Positions 37,253 through 47,305 of a stretch of DNA of 64,000 bases are shown here, piece after piece (position 1 is the first letter of the stretch; each line of letters opens with the position of its first letter). The stretch covers positions 1,488,001 to 1,552,000 of the forward strand of contig NZ_HG992749.1 of assembly GCF_905175385.1 (NCBI RefSeq), given 5' to 3'. The notes under the pieces are model-generated. The model did not search any database and was not told the DNA's origin. It was given only the letters and a program-made list of their open reading frames with translations. The position numbers and the translations under genes were made by a program. Origin of the DNA: Vibrio sp. B1FLJ16. Its GTDB lineage: Bacteria; Pseudomonadota; Gammaproteobacteria; Enterobacterales; Vibrionaceae.

Positions 37253-38605
37253 TTAACGTAGCTCGATTTGCTCAATAGAGACTATCTTCGAACGGTTTAA
37301 TACCACTTTCCAACGATAGTATGTTGGTTCATCAGTGTGGTTGTCTTCTTTGACGATCACATTGATGAGATGGCGTTTTTCAACCGACTCTCTGGTAACT
37401 TGGCCTTCATTTAATCTATATATGCGGTTTGAACTCTTATCCATTAGTCTGATGAGAGGTCTTAAACTGATGTATAAACTTTCTCGGGTTTGTTCGTAAC
37501 CACTTAAAAACATGCTCGTGGCCATCTCGGTTTTCTCGTGATAATGAAGAATCTGCTCTTCTCGCTGTACAACTCTCTTTTTTCGGATTTGCTGAATTTT
37601 ATCTGGCAGGCTAGACAGGGTTCTGTAATCGAGCCACTCTAATTTTCCACCGACTACTTTCTTGGTCGTCGGGTCGATGTACTTCTTACGCCACTTGGGT
37701 TTTCCTTTACGTATCCAGCGCCACATTGCATCCCGTAGGTCATCTTTAAATATCTCGCGCAATGCGTAGATGAAAGACATAGCGATAATAAAGGAAGCAG
37801 AAATTTCACCCAGGTAGTCACGGGCGAGGATTACTGTGGATGTTACAAAAACCATCACTAAGCCAGTCGCAATGCCTTTAATAGCACGTTTGATATTTTT
37901 ACCCATGGAGACCGTTTGCTCACGTAATACCACAGGGTGTTCGATAAGGCGTCTCAATAGTCGCATTTTGTTAGACAGGCGTGTCACGTCCTCAACGACT
38001 TTTGGAGAGTTATATTTATTTAACTTACGGTGAGCTTGTTCTTTCTCACAAAGGGTAACCAGCCGTTTTTTAATCGTACTGTAGTCACCCTCACGCGGGA
38101 GATGGGCAACGAGTGACAAGAATTTCTGCTCCGTATACCACGATAAATAGTTGTCTATGTTCACGTAGTAGCGTTTTAAGTTCTCTTCGTAAGGGATGGA
38201 ACGTCGTAGGCGTTTTAAAATATCGAGCGCCAGTTCAATCACCTCATCGACTTCATCTTCGGTGACGGAGTCCTTCTCTAATTTATTGAGACTCGCAACT
38301 GCTTTGTCCAGAGCTATGACGTATTGGTAAGCAAATAAACTCAAGCTAACCCGGTACTGTTGGTTAGAGAGAAGTCCGCGTTTTGCCAGCCGACTATGTA
38401 CTAACGGAAGAAGTATCTCGGTACTAAAATACGAGCGTTGTTGAGTAATAGAAGTGTAATAAAATTCGGATTCACTGATGATGTCGGCATTTAAACCAAG
38501 CTCACCGGGTACAAAGAAGTAAACATCAAGGTCGACACTTTTACTTTTTGCCAGCGCATGGTTAATTTTTAATGTGATTGAGTCCTGTTTATCGACGGTG
38601 ACCAA
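37253..38605 (-). CDS. Unknown protein with a central membrane hairpin
   Basis: A 450-residue protein of no family I recognise. The start is TTG 38605, with CAGGAG about 8 bases upstream. Residues 1-215 are helical and charged. A pair of hydrophobic segments lies near residues 242-285 (GIATGLVMVFVTSTVILA, then ASFIIAMSFIYAL). A basic region follows (RWIRKGKPKWRKKY) and a mixed C-terminal domain of about 120 residues. It looks like an inner-membrane protein with two large cytoplasmic parts. Its neighbours give no hint of a role. Confidence 0.72.
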   Translation of the reverse strand: MVTVDKQDSITLKINHALAKSKSVDLDVYFFVPGELGLNADIISESEFYYTSITQQRSYFSTEILLPLVHSRLAKRGLLSNQQYRVSLSLFAYQYVIALDKAVASLNKLEKDSVTEDEVDEVIELALDILKRLRRSIPYEENLKRYYVNIDNYLSWYTEQKFLSLVAHLPREGDYSTIKKRLVTLCEKEQAHRKLNKYNSPKVVEDVTRLSNKMRLLRRLIEHPVVLREQTVSMGKNIKRAIKGIATGLVMVFVTSTVILARDYLGEISASFIIAMSFIYALREIFKDDLRDAMWRWIRKGKPKWRKKYIDPTTKKVVGGKLEWLDYRTLSSLPDKIQQIRKKRVVQREEQILHYHEKTEMATSMFLSGYEQTRESLYISLRPLIRLMDKSSNRIYRLNEGQVTRESVEKRHLINVIVKEDNHTDEPTYYRWKVVLNRSKIVSIEQIELR

Positions 38606-38788
38606 AAAAAAACTCCTGACTTTGCTAAAGCATCCTTACCCCTGAAAGTCTAATTATCCATATAAGTGCAAGATTGCTAAGAGAATGAATGGGGCAAATG
38701 ACAGCATAACAGACCGACATGCTTTTCTCTCTGATTTTCATGTCAAGTTAGGTATAATTCCACGTAAATTTAAAAAGAGACAAAATCA

Positions 38789-39622
38789 ATGATTAAAATT
38801 GGTCAAATTAACAGCTTAGAAGTCATTAAGAAGGCTGATTTTGGCGTATTTCTGGATGGCGATGATTACGGTTCTGTTTTGCTGCCAAACAAGTATGTTC
38901 CTGAGGGCACAGACATTGGTGATAAAATAGACGTGTTTCTCTACTTCGATTCAGAAAGCCAACTAGCTGCGACCATTGAAAAACCAATTGCCCAGGTGGG
39001 TGAATGGGGCCTGATGAAAATTGAAGGCGTAAACCAAACTGGTGCATTTGTTAACTGGGGCATTAAAGAAAAAGATTTGCTTGTTCCGTTCAGTGAACAG
39101 CGCACGCGTTTCTCTGCCGGTCAAACCATCTTAGTTTATGTGTATTCAGATAAAGCATCAGGCCGTATTGTTGGTACGACCAAGTTCAACAAGTGGCTGG
39201 ACAAAACACCTGCAGATTATGAAGTAAACCAGCAAGTTGATTTGATCATCGCTGAACGTAGTCAGTTGGGATACAAAGCCATCGTTAACGGTAAGCACTG
39301 GGGAATGATTTTCCCATCTGACGTATTTGGTAAGTTGTTTATCGGCAAGACGCTGAAAGGCTTCATTAAGCAGATTCGTGAAGATGGCAAAATTGATCTC
39401 GCTTTGCAGAAAGTAGGCGTGGCGAAGATGGACGATCTGTCCAGCAAAATTCTGGACCAATTAGAGAAGAAGGGCGGTTTCCTCCCGCTAAATGACAAGT
39501 CTTCTCCTGAAGCAATTTTTGCTGCATTTCGTACCAGTAAAGGCACCTATAAAAAAACCATCGGTGGCTTATACAAACAAGGTAAGATTGTTATTGAGAA
39601 AGACGGTATTCGCTTAGCGTAA
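38789..39622 (+). CDS. CvfB-like S1-domain RNA-binding protein
   Basis: 277 residues with repeated S1-like beta barrels: residues about 1-60, 65-125 (GEWGLMKIEGVNQTGAFVNWG) and 145-205 (GYKAIVNGKHWGMIF). A C-terminal winged helix of about 60 residues follows (SSPEAIFAAFRTSKGTYKKTIGGLYKQGKI). This domain order is that of the CvfB/YitL family, which binds RNA and affects virulence genes in Gram-positives. A TATAAT-like -10 (GGTATAATT, near 38751-38759) lies about 30 bases upstream. Confidence 0.85.
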   Translation: MIKIGQINSLEVIKKADFGVFLDGDDYGSVLLPNKYVPEGTDIGDKIDVFLYFDSESQLAATIEKPIAQVGEWGLMKIEGVNQTGAFVNWGIKEKDLLVPFSEQRTRFSAGQTILVYVYSDKASGRIVGTTKFNKWLDKTPADYEVNQQVDLIIAERSQLGYKAIVNGKHWGMIFPSDVFGKLFIGKTLKGFIKQIREDGKIDLALQKVGVAKMDDLSSKILDQLEKKGGFLPLNDKSSPEAIFAAFRTSKGTYKKTIGGLYKQGKIVIEKDGIRLA

Positions 39623-39661
39623 TCGGGTTTTCACTGTTGTCATCAGCTAAATAGTAACAGA

Positions 39662-39697
39662 CAAAAAAATGGCCCAAACGCTTCCTTTTTTTGGGCC
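39662..39697 (-). terminator. Terminator hairpin, minus-strand orientation
   Basis: GGCCCAAA and TTTGGGCC pair around an 11-base loop, and the minus strand continues ATTTTTTT. It lies in the convergent gap between the CvfB-like gene and rsmF. The 304-base gap otherwise holds only the second hairpin at 39861. Confidence 0.7.
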
Positions 39698-39860
39698 TAG
39701 GGGAAATGGCTCCTTAGAGCCTACGCTAAAATCTTTTTGAACTCTTTTTGTACGGTTGTATACAAACGAAAGCATTATGAGTGTACACCCTTATTACACT
39801 TAGTTTAGTACACGCCTCTCGGATAGCTAGAGGCCTGGGCTGCTTTACAGATGACAATAA

Positions 39861-39893
39861 AAAAAGCCACCGTATTTACGATGGCTTTTCTTT
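39861..39893 (-). terminator. Terminator of rsmF
   Basis: A 10-bp stem with one mismatch (AAGCCACCGT with ACGATGGCTT) and loop ATTT lies 34 bases after the rsmF stop. T-rich sequence on both strands suggests it works both ways. Confidence 0.85.
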
Positions 39894-39926
39894 TATTTAT
39901 CGTTTAGTTACCGTATTTCAAAAATA

Positions 39927-41363
39927 TTAAAATAAGTTTTTATCTCGGACTAATTCTCTTGGTAATCCGTTTTTAATACGGTTACTGACCCATTTACCTA
40001 AACCTATGATTGTGTTTTCGTACTTCACAAATACTTCGCCTTTGCCGGTTTTCATCCCTTCAGGAATGTTCTGAGGTCGAACATCGCGCCCCATGTACCA
40101 CTCTCGGGCTTCCTCAGTTGTCAGCTCAACAGCATGACCTTCTTCGCCTGTCGCTAAGGCAGTTGCTACCTGATGCTGCCAGCGGTAACCATTTTTGTGT
40201 GCTTCTGCGATTTTAATTCCCATTCTGGAGAAGCGCAGCTCGCCAATCATTGGTTCCAACGCGTCAGGGAATAGCCACACATCATTATCACGTAGCCAAA
40301 TGGTGCTATTGTCAGGAAGAGCAATGTCGAGTGCGTTAGTAAGCTGTTTCGCAATTTCTGTAGATTCTTTCTTGGTGGCTTTAGCAAACGGGAACTTGCC
40401 CATGCGCTTTTTCACTTTCGGAGCCTCTACAGTCGAGAGTTTACGAATACGTGCGACAAAGAAGCCTTCGCAGTCATATACTTGCGGGAAGATATGTAAA
40501 AAGCCTTCTTTTGTGAGCGCCGCTTTGGCGTTGTCAAACAAGTGTTCCAGACTTTCGAACTCAACAGCATCACCAAACGTTTCTTTTAAGTGATGGCACA
40601 CTTGTTGGTTTTCTTCTGTGCTCAGTGTACAGGTGGAATAAACCAAAACGCCTTCTGGTTTCAATGCGTGAAAGGCACTTTCAATCAGATCCTTTTGTGT
40701 GTCTGCAATCTCTAACACTGACGCTTGTGTCCAGTTCTTCATTGCATCTTCATCTTTACGTACTGTCCCTTCACCTGAGCAAGGGGCATCTAACAATACG
40801 GCGTCGAACTGTTCAGGCAACCAGCCACCAAACACACGGCCGTCAAAATTACTGAGGGCTGCATTGCGTACACCGCAGCGTTCGATGTTCGCATGAAGCA
40901 CTTTTACGCGGCTAGCTGCATATTCGTTAGCAACAAGTACACCCTGGTTATTCATGAGTGCTGCTATTTGTGTCGTCTTCGAACCGGGAGCCGCAGCGGT
41001 ATCAAGCACGGCGTGGTAAGACTCATCATTCATAAACAGGGCAGAGACAGGCATCATTGAGCTTGCTTCCTGAATGTAGAATAAGCCGGACATGTGTTCT
41101 GCGGTGTTGCCAAGAGGAACAACGGACTCATCAGCATCAATCCAAAAGCCTGTTTCACACCAAGGCACTGGCGACAGTTTCCAACCTTTTTCATTTGCTC
41201 GCTGGACGAAGTCAGGAACGCTGATCTTCAATGTGTTAACACGAATACTTTTACGCAACGGCTTTTGACACGAAGAGATAAAGTCGTCCATGTTCAGATG
41301 AGCAGGGAGGATGGTTTGGATTTTTTCCAGAAAAGCGTCTGGGATGTAAACATTTGGATGCAA
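39927..41363 (-). CDS. rsmF: 16S rRNA m5C1407 methyltransferase
   Basis: Methylates cytosine 1407 of 16S rRNA, 478 residues. The SAM site is DTAAAPGSKTTQIAA (near residue 120). The two cysteines of m5C methylases are in LLDAPCSGEGT (near 193) and VYSTCTLSTEEN (near 242). A C-terminal PUA-like part (about 390-478) completes the RsmF layout. It follows letB across a terminator, as in the E. coli yebS-yebT-rsmF order. Confidence 0.95.
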   Translation of the reverse strand: MHPNVYIPDAFLEKIQTILPAHLNMDDFISSCQKPLRKSIRVNTLKISVPDFVQRANEKGWKLSPVPWCETGFWIDADESVVPLGNTAEHMSGLFYIQEASSMMPVSALFMNDESYHAVLDTAAAPGSKTTQIAALMNNQGVLVANEYAASRVKVLHANIERCGVRNAALSNFDGRVFGGWLPEQFDAVLLDAPCSGEGTVRKDEDAMKNWTQASVLEIADTQKDLIESAFHALKPEGVLVYSTCTLSTEENQQVCHHLKETFGDAVEFESLEHLFDNAKAALTKEGFLHIFPQVYDCEGFFVARIRKLSTVEAPKVKKRMGKFPFAKATKKESTEIAKQLTNALDIALPDNSTIWLRDNDVWLFPDALEPMIGELRFSRMGIKIAEAHKNGYRWQHQVATALATGEEGHAVELTTEEAREWYMGRDVRPQNIPEGMKTGKGEVFVKYENTIIGLGKWVSNRIKNGLPRELVRDKNLF

Positions 41364-41443
41364 TGTGACGTCTCGTTTGCAAAATTTGCTGCAAATAATA
41401 TACGAAAGCAGCGCAGAAACGAATAGTCACCGGGAGCGAGAAA

Positions 41444-41473
41444 TAAAAAAGAGCAGCGCTTGCTGCTCTTTTG
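41444..41473 (-). terminator. Terminator of the letA-letB operon
   Basis: AAGAGCAGC and GCTGCTCTT pair around loop GCTT; the minus strand continues TTTTATTT. It lies 31 bases after the letB stop. Confidence 0.88.
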
Positions 41474-41503
41474 ATGACTTTGATTATTCTGTACTCAGAA
41501 TCT

Positions 41504-44152
41504 TTAAGGCTTAGGAATAGGTGTGCGCCACTGTACCCAACTTTCCTCTGCTTGCGGGTAGAGGAAGAACGTTTGCCCGTTATTCGCCGCTGGTGGTAGC
41601 TGTGATTGCTCTGGTGTTGAGAAAGCGATCCCACCCCGGACAATACTATCAATAGTACCGGCTTTAATATTTGCCCCCGTCAGGCCAAAGTTGATATCGA
41701 CACCAGACACGTTCCAGAAAACGCTGTTTTGACGGACAAGATAGGCGTATTCAGGCTTTAATTTTATTGTCGTTACGATGCGGTCGGCGAACTCACCTAA
41801 ACGTACATCAGTAACCTGACCGACTTCCATCTGCCGGTAAAGTACCGGAGTTCCGGTCTGCACAGAACCACGCTGTTCACTTTGCAGCGTAAAGGTTACG
41901 CCGTGTACGCGGTCAAAGCCTTTCTCCAGTTTAAAATCGAATGCTGCTTTTCCTTTACCAGGTTCAACACTGATGGACTTGGAGACTATAGCGCTCAGGT
42001 TTTTTACACCACTAAGTCCAATTTCTGGCTCTGTAAGCCAAAAGCGAGATCCTTCAACTGCAATGTCAGTGACGTATTCTGGTAAAACACGTGCAGTTAT
42101 TTCGACTAAGTTACGTCTGAAGTTCGGTACGACAAGTGTTACTTCACCTACTGGTACCCCTTGGTAAGAGATAGGCATACCTTTAACAACTTCTTGGGTA
42201 CCATCTGTCGTCAGAGAAATAACACGTCCAAATTTTCGTGCTGTTTTTTGATCTTCATAAAGCTTCCAGCGCTGACCAATTTTATTCTCTACGCCGGGCA
42301 CCGAGTCAAAAGCAATGCCGCCTTGAATGATGGTTTTAAGAGGGTGTGTTTTAACACTTACGCCTGCAAGTGACGCATCTATCTCTATACCAGAACGGTT
42401 CCAGAAAACTGTCTGAGACGTTAAAAGGTGCGCATAGCGATTTTCAATAGTTACCTTAATCACCACACCACCATCAACCAGTTGGAAATCCGCCACGCTT
42501 CCGACCGGAAGATTGCGGTAAAGGAGAGGACTACCTTTTGAAACCGGAGGTAGTTCAGCTGCAAATAAGGTAAGTGTTTTTGAACCTCTGCGATTGTGCT
42601 GTGCAAGCTCTGCCAATGATTCACTCTGGTATAGCTGGTACTCGTTCTGGATACTAGCAATACCTGCACTGACGAAACTTATCGATCCCGTGAGCAGCTG
42701 CTTTGCAGGTGGTACAGTTATACTCAATCCAGTCTCGGTTAACTCAGCAGAAGCACTGCCGGTAACGTAGAATCGGTTATTCGATTTAATAAGATGCTTG
42801 AATTGATGATCAATCAGAACGTCCATATACACTTCATGCTGCGTCTTTTGACCTTCCTCTACTAATCCCACTTTAATGATAGAGCCGACAACAATGCCTT
42901 TATATAGAACACTGGTGCCTGTATCTAATCCGAATGAACTGTCTGAAGTAAGGCGAATTGCAATCGATTTTTGTTGTTGTTGATCGAATACATTTTTACG
43001 AATGGCGGTGAACTGCCGAGAGCGTTTACCTTCTGCTGGTGCGATCGTGAGATAATTACCCCGAACCAGGTTGGCGATGTTTTTGACCCCAGAAAGAGAC
43101 ACCTTTGCCTCCTCCAGAATAAAGTGTGTCCCCGTTGTAAGCATGTCACTGAAAGCAGGCTGAATAGCGGCAGAAGCGAGAATGACTTCACGACCTTCAG
43201 AAAGGTTTAAATCAGTTATCTGGCCAATTTCAATACCTCGATACATGATCGGAGCACCTTCGCTACTGACGTTGTTGTCGTCTGGCAGGGCGATTTTAAC
43301 AGCGATACCACGACCAGCCGTTTTCAAGTCTTTGTATAAACGGAACTTGGTATTTTCTTCAACTGGCTCGCCATCGTCCGGTGAGTCAACTGCGATGGCG
43401 CCGCCCAGTAGGGCACTCATACTTTCTAGATGAACATCAACACCGTTAAAACCAATACTTGCTCCAAATCCACTCACGTTCCAGAAACGGCTACGGTCGT
43501 TAATAATGTGACGATACTGTTCTTGAATATTTGCATTGATCGTTATCGACTTGGCATCTTCATCCAGTTGATAGCTGTATACTGCGCCAATCGGAATCTT
43601 TTTATAAACAATTTGTGACCCAATGGATACGCCGCCTAAATCACGGCTTTTAAGCTTGATGTTCAAACCCTGGGTTACACGTAAATCGGTAGGTACTGTG
43701 TCGAGAGCATGAAAAACGGTTTCTAGTTCGGTGCTGTCGCCCGGCTGAATCGAAATATAGTTACCAGAAACCAGCGCATCTAAGCCTGAAATGCCACTGA
43801 GGCTCGCCGTTGGTTTCACCAACCAGAAACGCGTTTTTTCGTTAAGTAGTTTGGTCGCTTCAGGGTAGATATCTGCATCTACATAAATACTGCCGAGATC
43901 CTCAGTCAGATTGATGTCGCGAACCATACCGACTTCCATTCCCTGATAGCGGATGGTAGTTCGTCCTGCTACCAGGCCTGCAGCATCTGAAAAGTAGATT
44001 TGTACTCGCTGACCCGCGTCATGAATAGATTTGGCCACCAGCCAACCGGCTAAAATCAGCGTTAAAACCGGAAGCAGCCATAGGGGAGATATGCCTTTGC
44101 TCTTCTTTATATCAGGCACGTATGACGTCTGAGAACTATTCTGATCACTCAT
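41504..44152 (-). CDS. letB: MCE-domain lipid transport tunnel protein LetB
   Basis: Forms a periplasm-spanning tunnel of stacked MCE rings that moves lipids between membranes; 882 residues, the length of E. coli LetB. One N-terminal membrane helix (LWLLPVLTLILAGWLVAKS, residues about 24-42) is followed by repeated MCE domains. Each begins like ISFSDAAGLVAGRTTIRYQG or PVLYRQMEVGQVTDVRL, and about seven such units can be counted. The start overlaps the letA stop by 8 bases, so translation is coupled. Confidence 0.93.
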   Translation of the reverse strand: MSDQNSSQTSYVPDIKKSKGISPLWLLPVLTLILAGWLVAKSIHDAGQRVQIYFSDAAGLVAGRTTIRYQGMEVGMVRDINLTEDLGSIYVDADIYPEATKLLNEKTRFWLVKPTASLSGISGLDALVSGNYISIQPGDSTELETVFHALDTVPTDLRVTQGLNIKLKSRDLGGVSIGSQIVYKKIPIGAVYSYQLDEDAKSITINANIQEQYRHIINDRSRFWNVSGFGASIGFNGVDVHLESMSALLGGAIAVDSPDDGEPVEENTKFRLYKDLKTAGRGIAVKIALPDDNNVSSEGAPIMYRGIEIGQITDLNLSEGREVILASAAIQPAFSDMLTTGTHFILEEAKVSLSGVKNIANLVRGNYLTIAPAEGKRSRQFTAIRKNVFDQQQQKSIAIRLTSDSSFGLDTGTSVLYKGIVVGSIIKVGLVEEGQKTQHEVYMDVLIDHQFKHLIKSNNRFYVTGSASAELTETGLSITVPPAKQLLTGSISFVSAGIASIQNEYQLYQSESLAELAQHNRRGSKTLTLFAAELPPVSKGSPLLYRNLPVGSVADFQLVDGGVVIKVTIENRYAHLLTSQTVFWNRSGIEIDASLAGVSVKTHPLKTIIQGGIAFDSVPGVENKIGQRWKLYEDQKTARKFGRVISLTTDGTQEVVKGMPISYQGVPVGEVTLVVPNFRRNLVEITARVLPEYVTDIAVEGSRFWLTEPEIGLSGVKNLSAIVSKSISVEPGKGKAAFDFKLEKGFDRVHGVTFTLQSEQRGSVQTGTPVLYRQMEVGQVTDVRLGEFADRIVTTIKLKPEYAYLVRQNSVFWNVSGVDINFGLTGANIKAGTIDSIVRGGIAFSTPEQSQLPPAANNGQTFFLYPQAEESWVQWRTPIPKP

Positions 44153-45392
44153 TCATGGACTCTTTTTCTGATTGTTTTGGGACTTCATCCCAGATAAGCC
44201 TAGGGTCGATACTGTCTGCTGCAAGCATTGTAAACACAACGACAATTCCGAAAGCTACTGCGCCAAGCCCTGGTGTAAAATCAAGTATCTGACCACGATC
44301 TATTAAGGTCATCATGATAGAAATAACAAACAGGTCCATTACAGACCATTTACCGATCCACTTTACCGCGAAGTAAACCATCATTCGCTGTCTCCTAAAT
44401 ACGGTACGTTTGAATTTGATACACAACATGATGTAGGCGAGGCCTAAAATTTTGATTACAGGTACGACAATACTGGCGATAAAAATAATCGCGGCGATAC
44501 CGTACATACCGCTGTTAACCAAAGAAGCAACGCCGGAAAATATAGTGTCTTCCAGACGCTGACCGTTAGTAATTAAAATCGAGATAGGGATAAGATTCGC
44601 AGGGAAAATCGCTATCGTTGCTGCAATCAGATAAGCCCAGGTTTTCTGAATAGAGTGGGGCTTACGATGATAGAGTTCGTGCGCGCATCGTTGGCAGCTT
44701 TCATTTTCCGGTTGGGACAGGTGGCATTCATGGCAATGGACATCTTTGTGTACAAAATCATAGGTTGTCTCAGGTTGCCAAATTTCCCAATATCGACGAA
44801 CGCTGATTCGGGATACGAGCAATACTGTGAAGATTTGCAGTAAAGCGAGACCGATTAAGCCTGGGCCAACGAAAATATCCGAGTAGTCCTGAAGTTTGAA
44901 ACAGGAGACCGCAATGCTTACCAGAAACACATCCAGCATGACCCAATGTTTAAGGTGTTGTATAAGCCAGAGGGACACACGCAGCCCATTAAACCAGCGT
45001 CTATAAAGTGACAGATGCGCTGTCACAACAGACAGACAAACGGTGAGGGGCGCTAAAGAGCTGCAAAACAGAATCAGCAATGAAAGTAGAACGAAGCCTT
45101 CTTCCATTAGAGTAATCATGCCCGATGGTAAGGTCGCCGGAATCATGACGCCAAAAAGCCGGATACTGATGAAGTTAAAAAAGTGAGAGGGAATAAAAAG
45201 GAGAAGACATGTGATCGCGATAGCTAAATTGCCAGACAGAGAGTGCTGACCACTACGATATAATTGCGTTCCACAACGAGGGCAGTAAGCATGTCTGCCT
45301 TTGGGTAATTCTATGATGTCGACAGGCAACTCACAACCCTGGCACAAACGTATCCGGTTAGGCTTCATGGCGTGTTTAGACAGAGAGGTCAT
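44145..45392 (-). CDS. letA: LetA inner-membrane partner of LetB (PqiA-like)
   Basis: Inner-membrane protein of the LetAB lipid transport system, 415 residues. Two zinc-ribbon-like Cys groups are visible: CQGCELPV with CPRCGTQL near residues 18-42, and CHECHLSQ with CQRC near 220-237. Each is followed by a four-helix membrane block, the PqiA layout. The ATG at 45392 lies inside a perfect hairpin; a second ATG 24 bases on (MKPNRIRL) is an alternative start. It is followed by letB with an 8-base overlap. Confidence 0.9.
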   Translation of the reverse strand: MTSLSKHAMKPNRIRLCQGCELPVDIIELPKGRHAYCPRCGTQLYRSGQHSLSGNLAIAITCLLLFIPSHFFNFISIRLFGVMIPATLPSGMITLMEEGFVLLSLLILFCSSLAPLTVCLSVVTAHLSLYRRWFNGLRVSLWLIQHLKHWVMLDVFLVSIAVSCFKLQDYSDIFVGPGLIGLALLQIFTVLLVSRISVRRYWEIWQPETTYDFVHKDVHCHECHLSQPENESCQRCAHELYHRKPHSIQKTWAYLIAATIAIFPANLIPISILITNGQRLEDTIFSGVASLVNSGMYGIAAIIFIASIVVPVIKILGLAYIMLCIKFKRTVFRRQRMMVYFAVKWIGKWSVMDLFVISIMMTLIDRGQILDFTPGLGAVAFGIVVVFTMLAADSIDPRLIWDEVPKQSEKESMNE

Positions 45393-45405
45393 AAAGACCT
45401 CTCTG
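45381..45405 (-). promoter_or_regulatory. Hairpin enclosing the letA ribosome site and start codon
   Basis: A perfect 10-bp stem (45381-45390 with 45396-45405) has a 5-base loop. In the message it reads CAGAGAGGUC, loop UUUAU, GACCUCUCUG. The GAGAGG ribosome site is in one arm and the AUG is at the loop edge, so folding would hide the start. Confidence 0.7.
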
Positions 45406-45416
45406 CATGGAACGAT

Positions 45417-47213
45417 TTAAGCGTGGGACTGAACGCCCCCATACAAGGTTTGATATAAGCCTTCCTGCTCAACTAACTCACCATGAGTTCCGGTTTGTGT
45501 GACTTTTCCATCTTCGAGTACGTAGATTAAATCCGCTTGTTTAACCGCAGACAGTCTATGTGCGACGATTAAAGTTGTACGCCCGCGTAAGAATTCTGTT
45601 AAGGCCTTATGCAAAGCCGCTTCTGTAGCGGTATCTAACGCTGACGTCGCTTCATCCAAAATAACAAACTGAGGATTACTCAATACCATCCTCGCAATTG
45701 CGAGGCGTTGGCGTTGGCCGCCAGACAATCGGATACCATTGCGGCCAATCTGTGTTTCTAACCCGTGGTTAAGCTGAGAGATAACATCTTGTAGCTGAGC
45801 GATTTCAAGCGCTCGCCATAAAGAAATCTCATCAAAATCGCCGCCGAGAGTCAGATTATGCCTTAAGGTATCGTTGAATAGTATAGGCTGTTGTAAAACA
45901 ACGGCAATTTTATCTCGGATTACATCGAAGCTGATATCTTCCGTTAACTCATCATTGAAACGTATGCTACCTGAGTTTTGACGGTAAACACCTATCAAGA
46001 GTTGAATCAACGTAGATTTACCACCGCCACTGGCACCGACCAGAGCGACTTTTTTACCCGCTGGAATATGCAATGAGAGGTTATCCAGAACCTTATTTTC
46101 ATTGTTGTAAGAGAAATTAACGTTTTCTATTTTAACGTCCACCTCTCTGTCATCAGTAAAAGGATTCACTTTCGATGGTGGCCTGTGTTCTTCTTCTACC
46201 TGTAGGAGATCATTAATTCGTTTTAAGGCTGCTTTTGCACTGTACCAAGAGAACTGGATACCAAGTAATTCCTGAACAGGAGACAACATAAACCAAAGGT
46301 AGCCGAATACGGCAAAGATCTGTCCAATAGTCAGGTCACTGAATAGCACCATCAGCATTGCGACGGCACGGAAAAGTTCAAAGCCAGTCAAAAAGAGTAA
46401 GAAGGAAATACGTCCCACCGCTTCAGATTGCCAAGCGTATTTGTCGGCATCGATACGAACCTGATTCGCGCTGCTTTTCAGCTGGCTTAAGAACTCGCGC
46501 TCTTTATTTGCAGCACGTAGCTGATAGATACCGTCCAGCGTCTCAACCAACCGGTTTTGAAAAACCTCAAAAGAGTGGTTCTCTCTACGTTTAAGGTTTT
46601 TGACTTTGCTGCCAAGTTTACGTGAAAAATAGAGGACGATAGGATTTACCAGCAAAATAAACAGACCCAAACGCCAGTCAAGCCAAAGTAGAACAATTGC
46701 AGTTCCTATCACAGTCAGTAAACTAATGACAAATTTAGCAAGTGTTGAGCCGATAAATTGGTCAATGGTTTCGATGTCAGTAATAAGGTGTGCGTTGATC
46801 CCACCACTACCTTTAGTTTCGTATTGACGGATGCTGATTCGACCCAACTTATCGATCATTCTACTACGCATATCGAAGGTAATCGTCTTCGATACCAGAG
46901 TGAATTGTCGGCTCTGAACAATGTTAAGTGCTTGGCTGACTGCTCGCATGAGTACAACCAAGAAAAGTGTGAAGAAAATATAGCCGATCGGAGTCTGCCA
47001 TGTCTCTGGAAGCACGGCATTCATTGCGGCTAGGCCTGAGGCCGGTTGATCCAATAAGACTTCATCCACCATTAATGGCATAAGAAGAGGAATTGGAACA
47101 CTAATCAAGGTTGCTAAAACAGCTATCAAGTTGGCTAAAATCAGCTTGGACTTGTGCTTTTTTACTTGTTTTATCAACCAAGAACGGCTAATAGTGTCAT
47201 CTTTCTGAATCAT
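45417..47213 (-). CDS. ABC exporter, fused membrane and ATPase domains
   Basis: A 598-residue half-transporter of the lipid/drug exporter type. Six membrane segments fill residues about 20-320. The ATPase part has GASGGGKST (near 380), the signature RLSGGQRQRLAIAR (near 485) and FVILDEATSALD. It lies 24 bases upstream of letA in the same direction, so the three may be co-transcribed, which hints at an envelope lipid role. Specific substrates cannot be read from the sequence. Confidence 0.88.
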   Translation of the reverse strand: MIQKDDTISRSWLIKQVKKHKSKLILANLIAVLATLISVPIPLLMPLMVDEVLLDQPASGLAAMNAVLPETWQTPIGYIFFTLFLVVLMRAVSQALNIVQSRQFTLVSKTITFDMRSRMIDKLGRISIRQYETKGSGGINAHLITDIETIDQFIGSTLAKFVISLLTVIGTAIVLLWLDWRLGLFILLVNPIVLYFSRKLGSKVKNLKRRENHSFEVFQNRLVETLDGIYQLRAANKEREFLSQLKSSANQVRIDADKYAWQSEAVGRISFLLFLTGFELFRAVAMLMVLFSDLTIGQIFAVFGYLWFMLSPVQELLGIQFSWYSAKAALKRINDLLQVEEEHRPPSKVNPFTDDREVDVKIENVNFSYNNENKVLDNLSLHIPAGKKVALVGASGGGKSTLIQLLIGVYRQNSGSIRFNDELTEDISFDVIRDKIAVVLQQPILFNDTLRHNLTLGGDFDEISLWRALEIAQLQDVISQLNHGLETQIGRNGIRLSGGQRQRLAIARMVLSNPQFVILDEATSALDTATEAALHKALTEFLRGRTTLIVAHRLSAVKQADLIYVLEDGKVTQTGTHGELVEQEGLYQTLYGGVQSHA

Positions 47214-47305
47214 TGTTATTGAGAATAAGTCCTATTATAAAGTAGGTCAGCATTTTAGCGCTATCCCATAAGAATGGAAGTGTTATTAATAATTAGGAAG
47301 TTAAT

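Noticed and set aside
39808..39840. Short inverted repeat GCCTCT/AGAGGC and nearby GTGTAC/GTACAC
   Set aside because: Six-base arms without a T-run; not distinguishable from chance in the intergenic gap.
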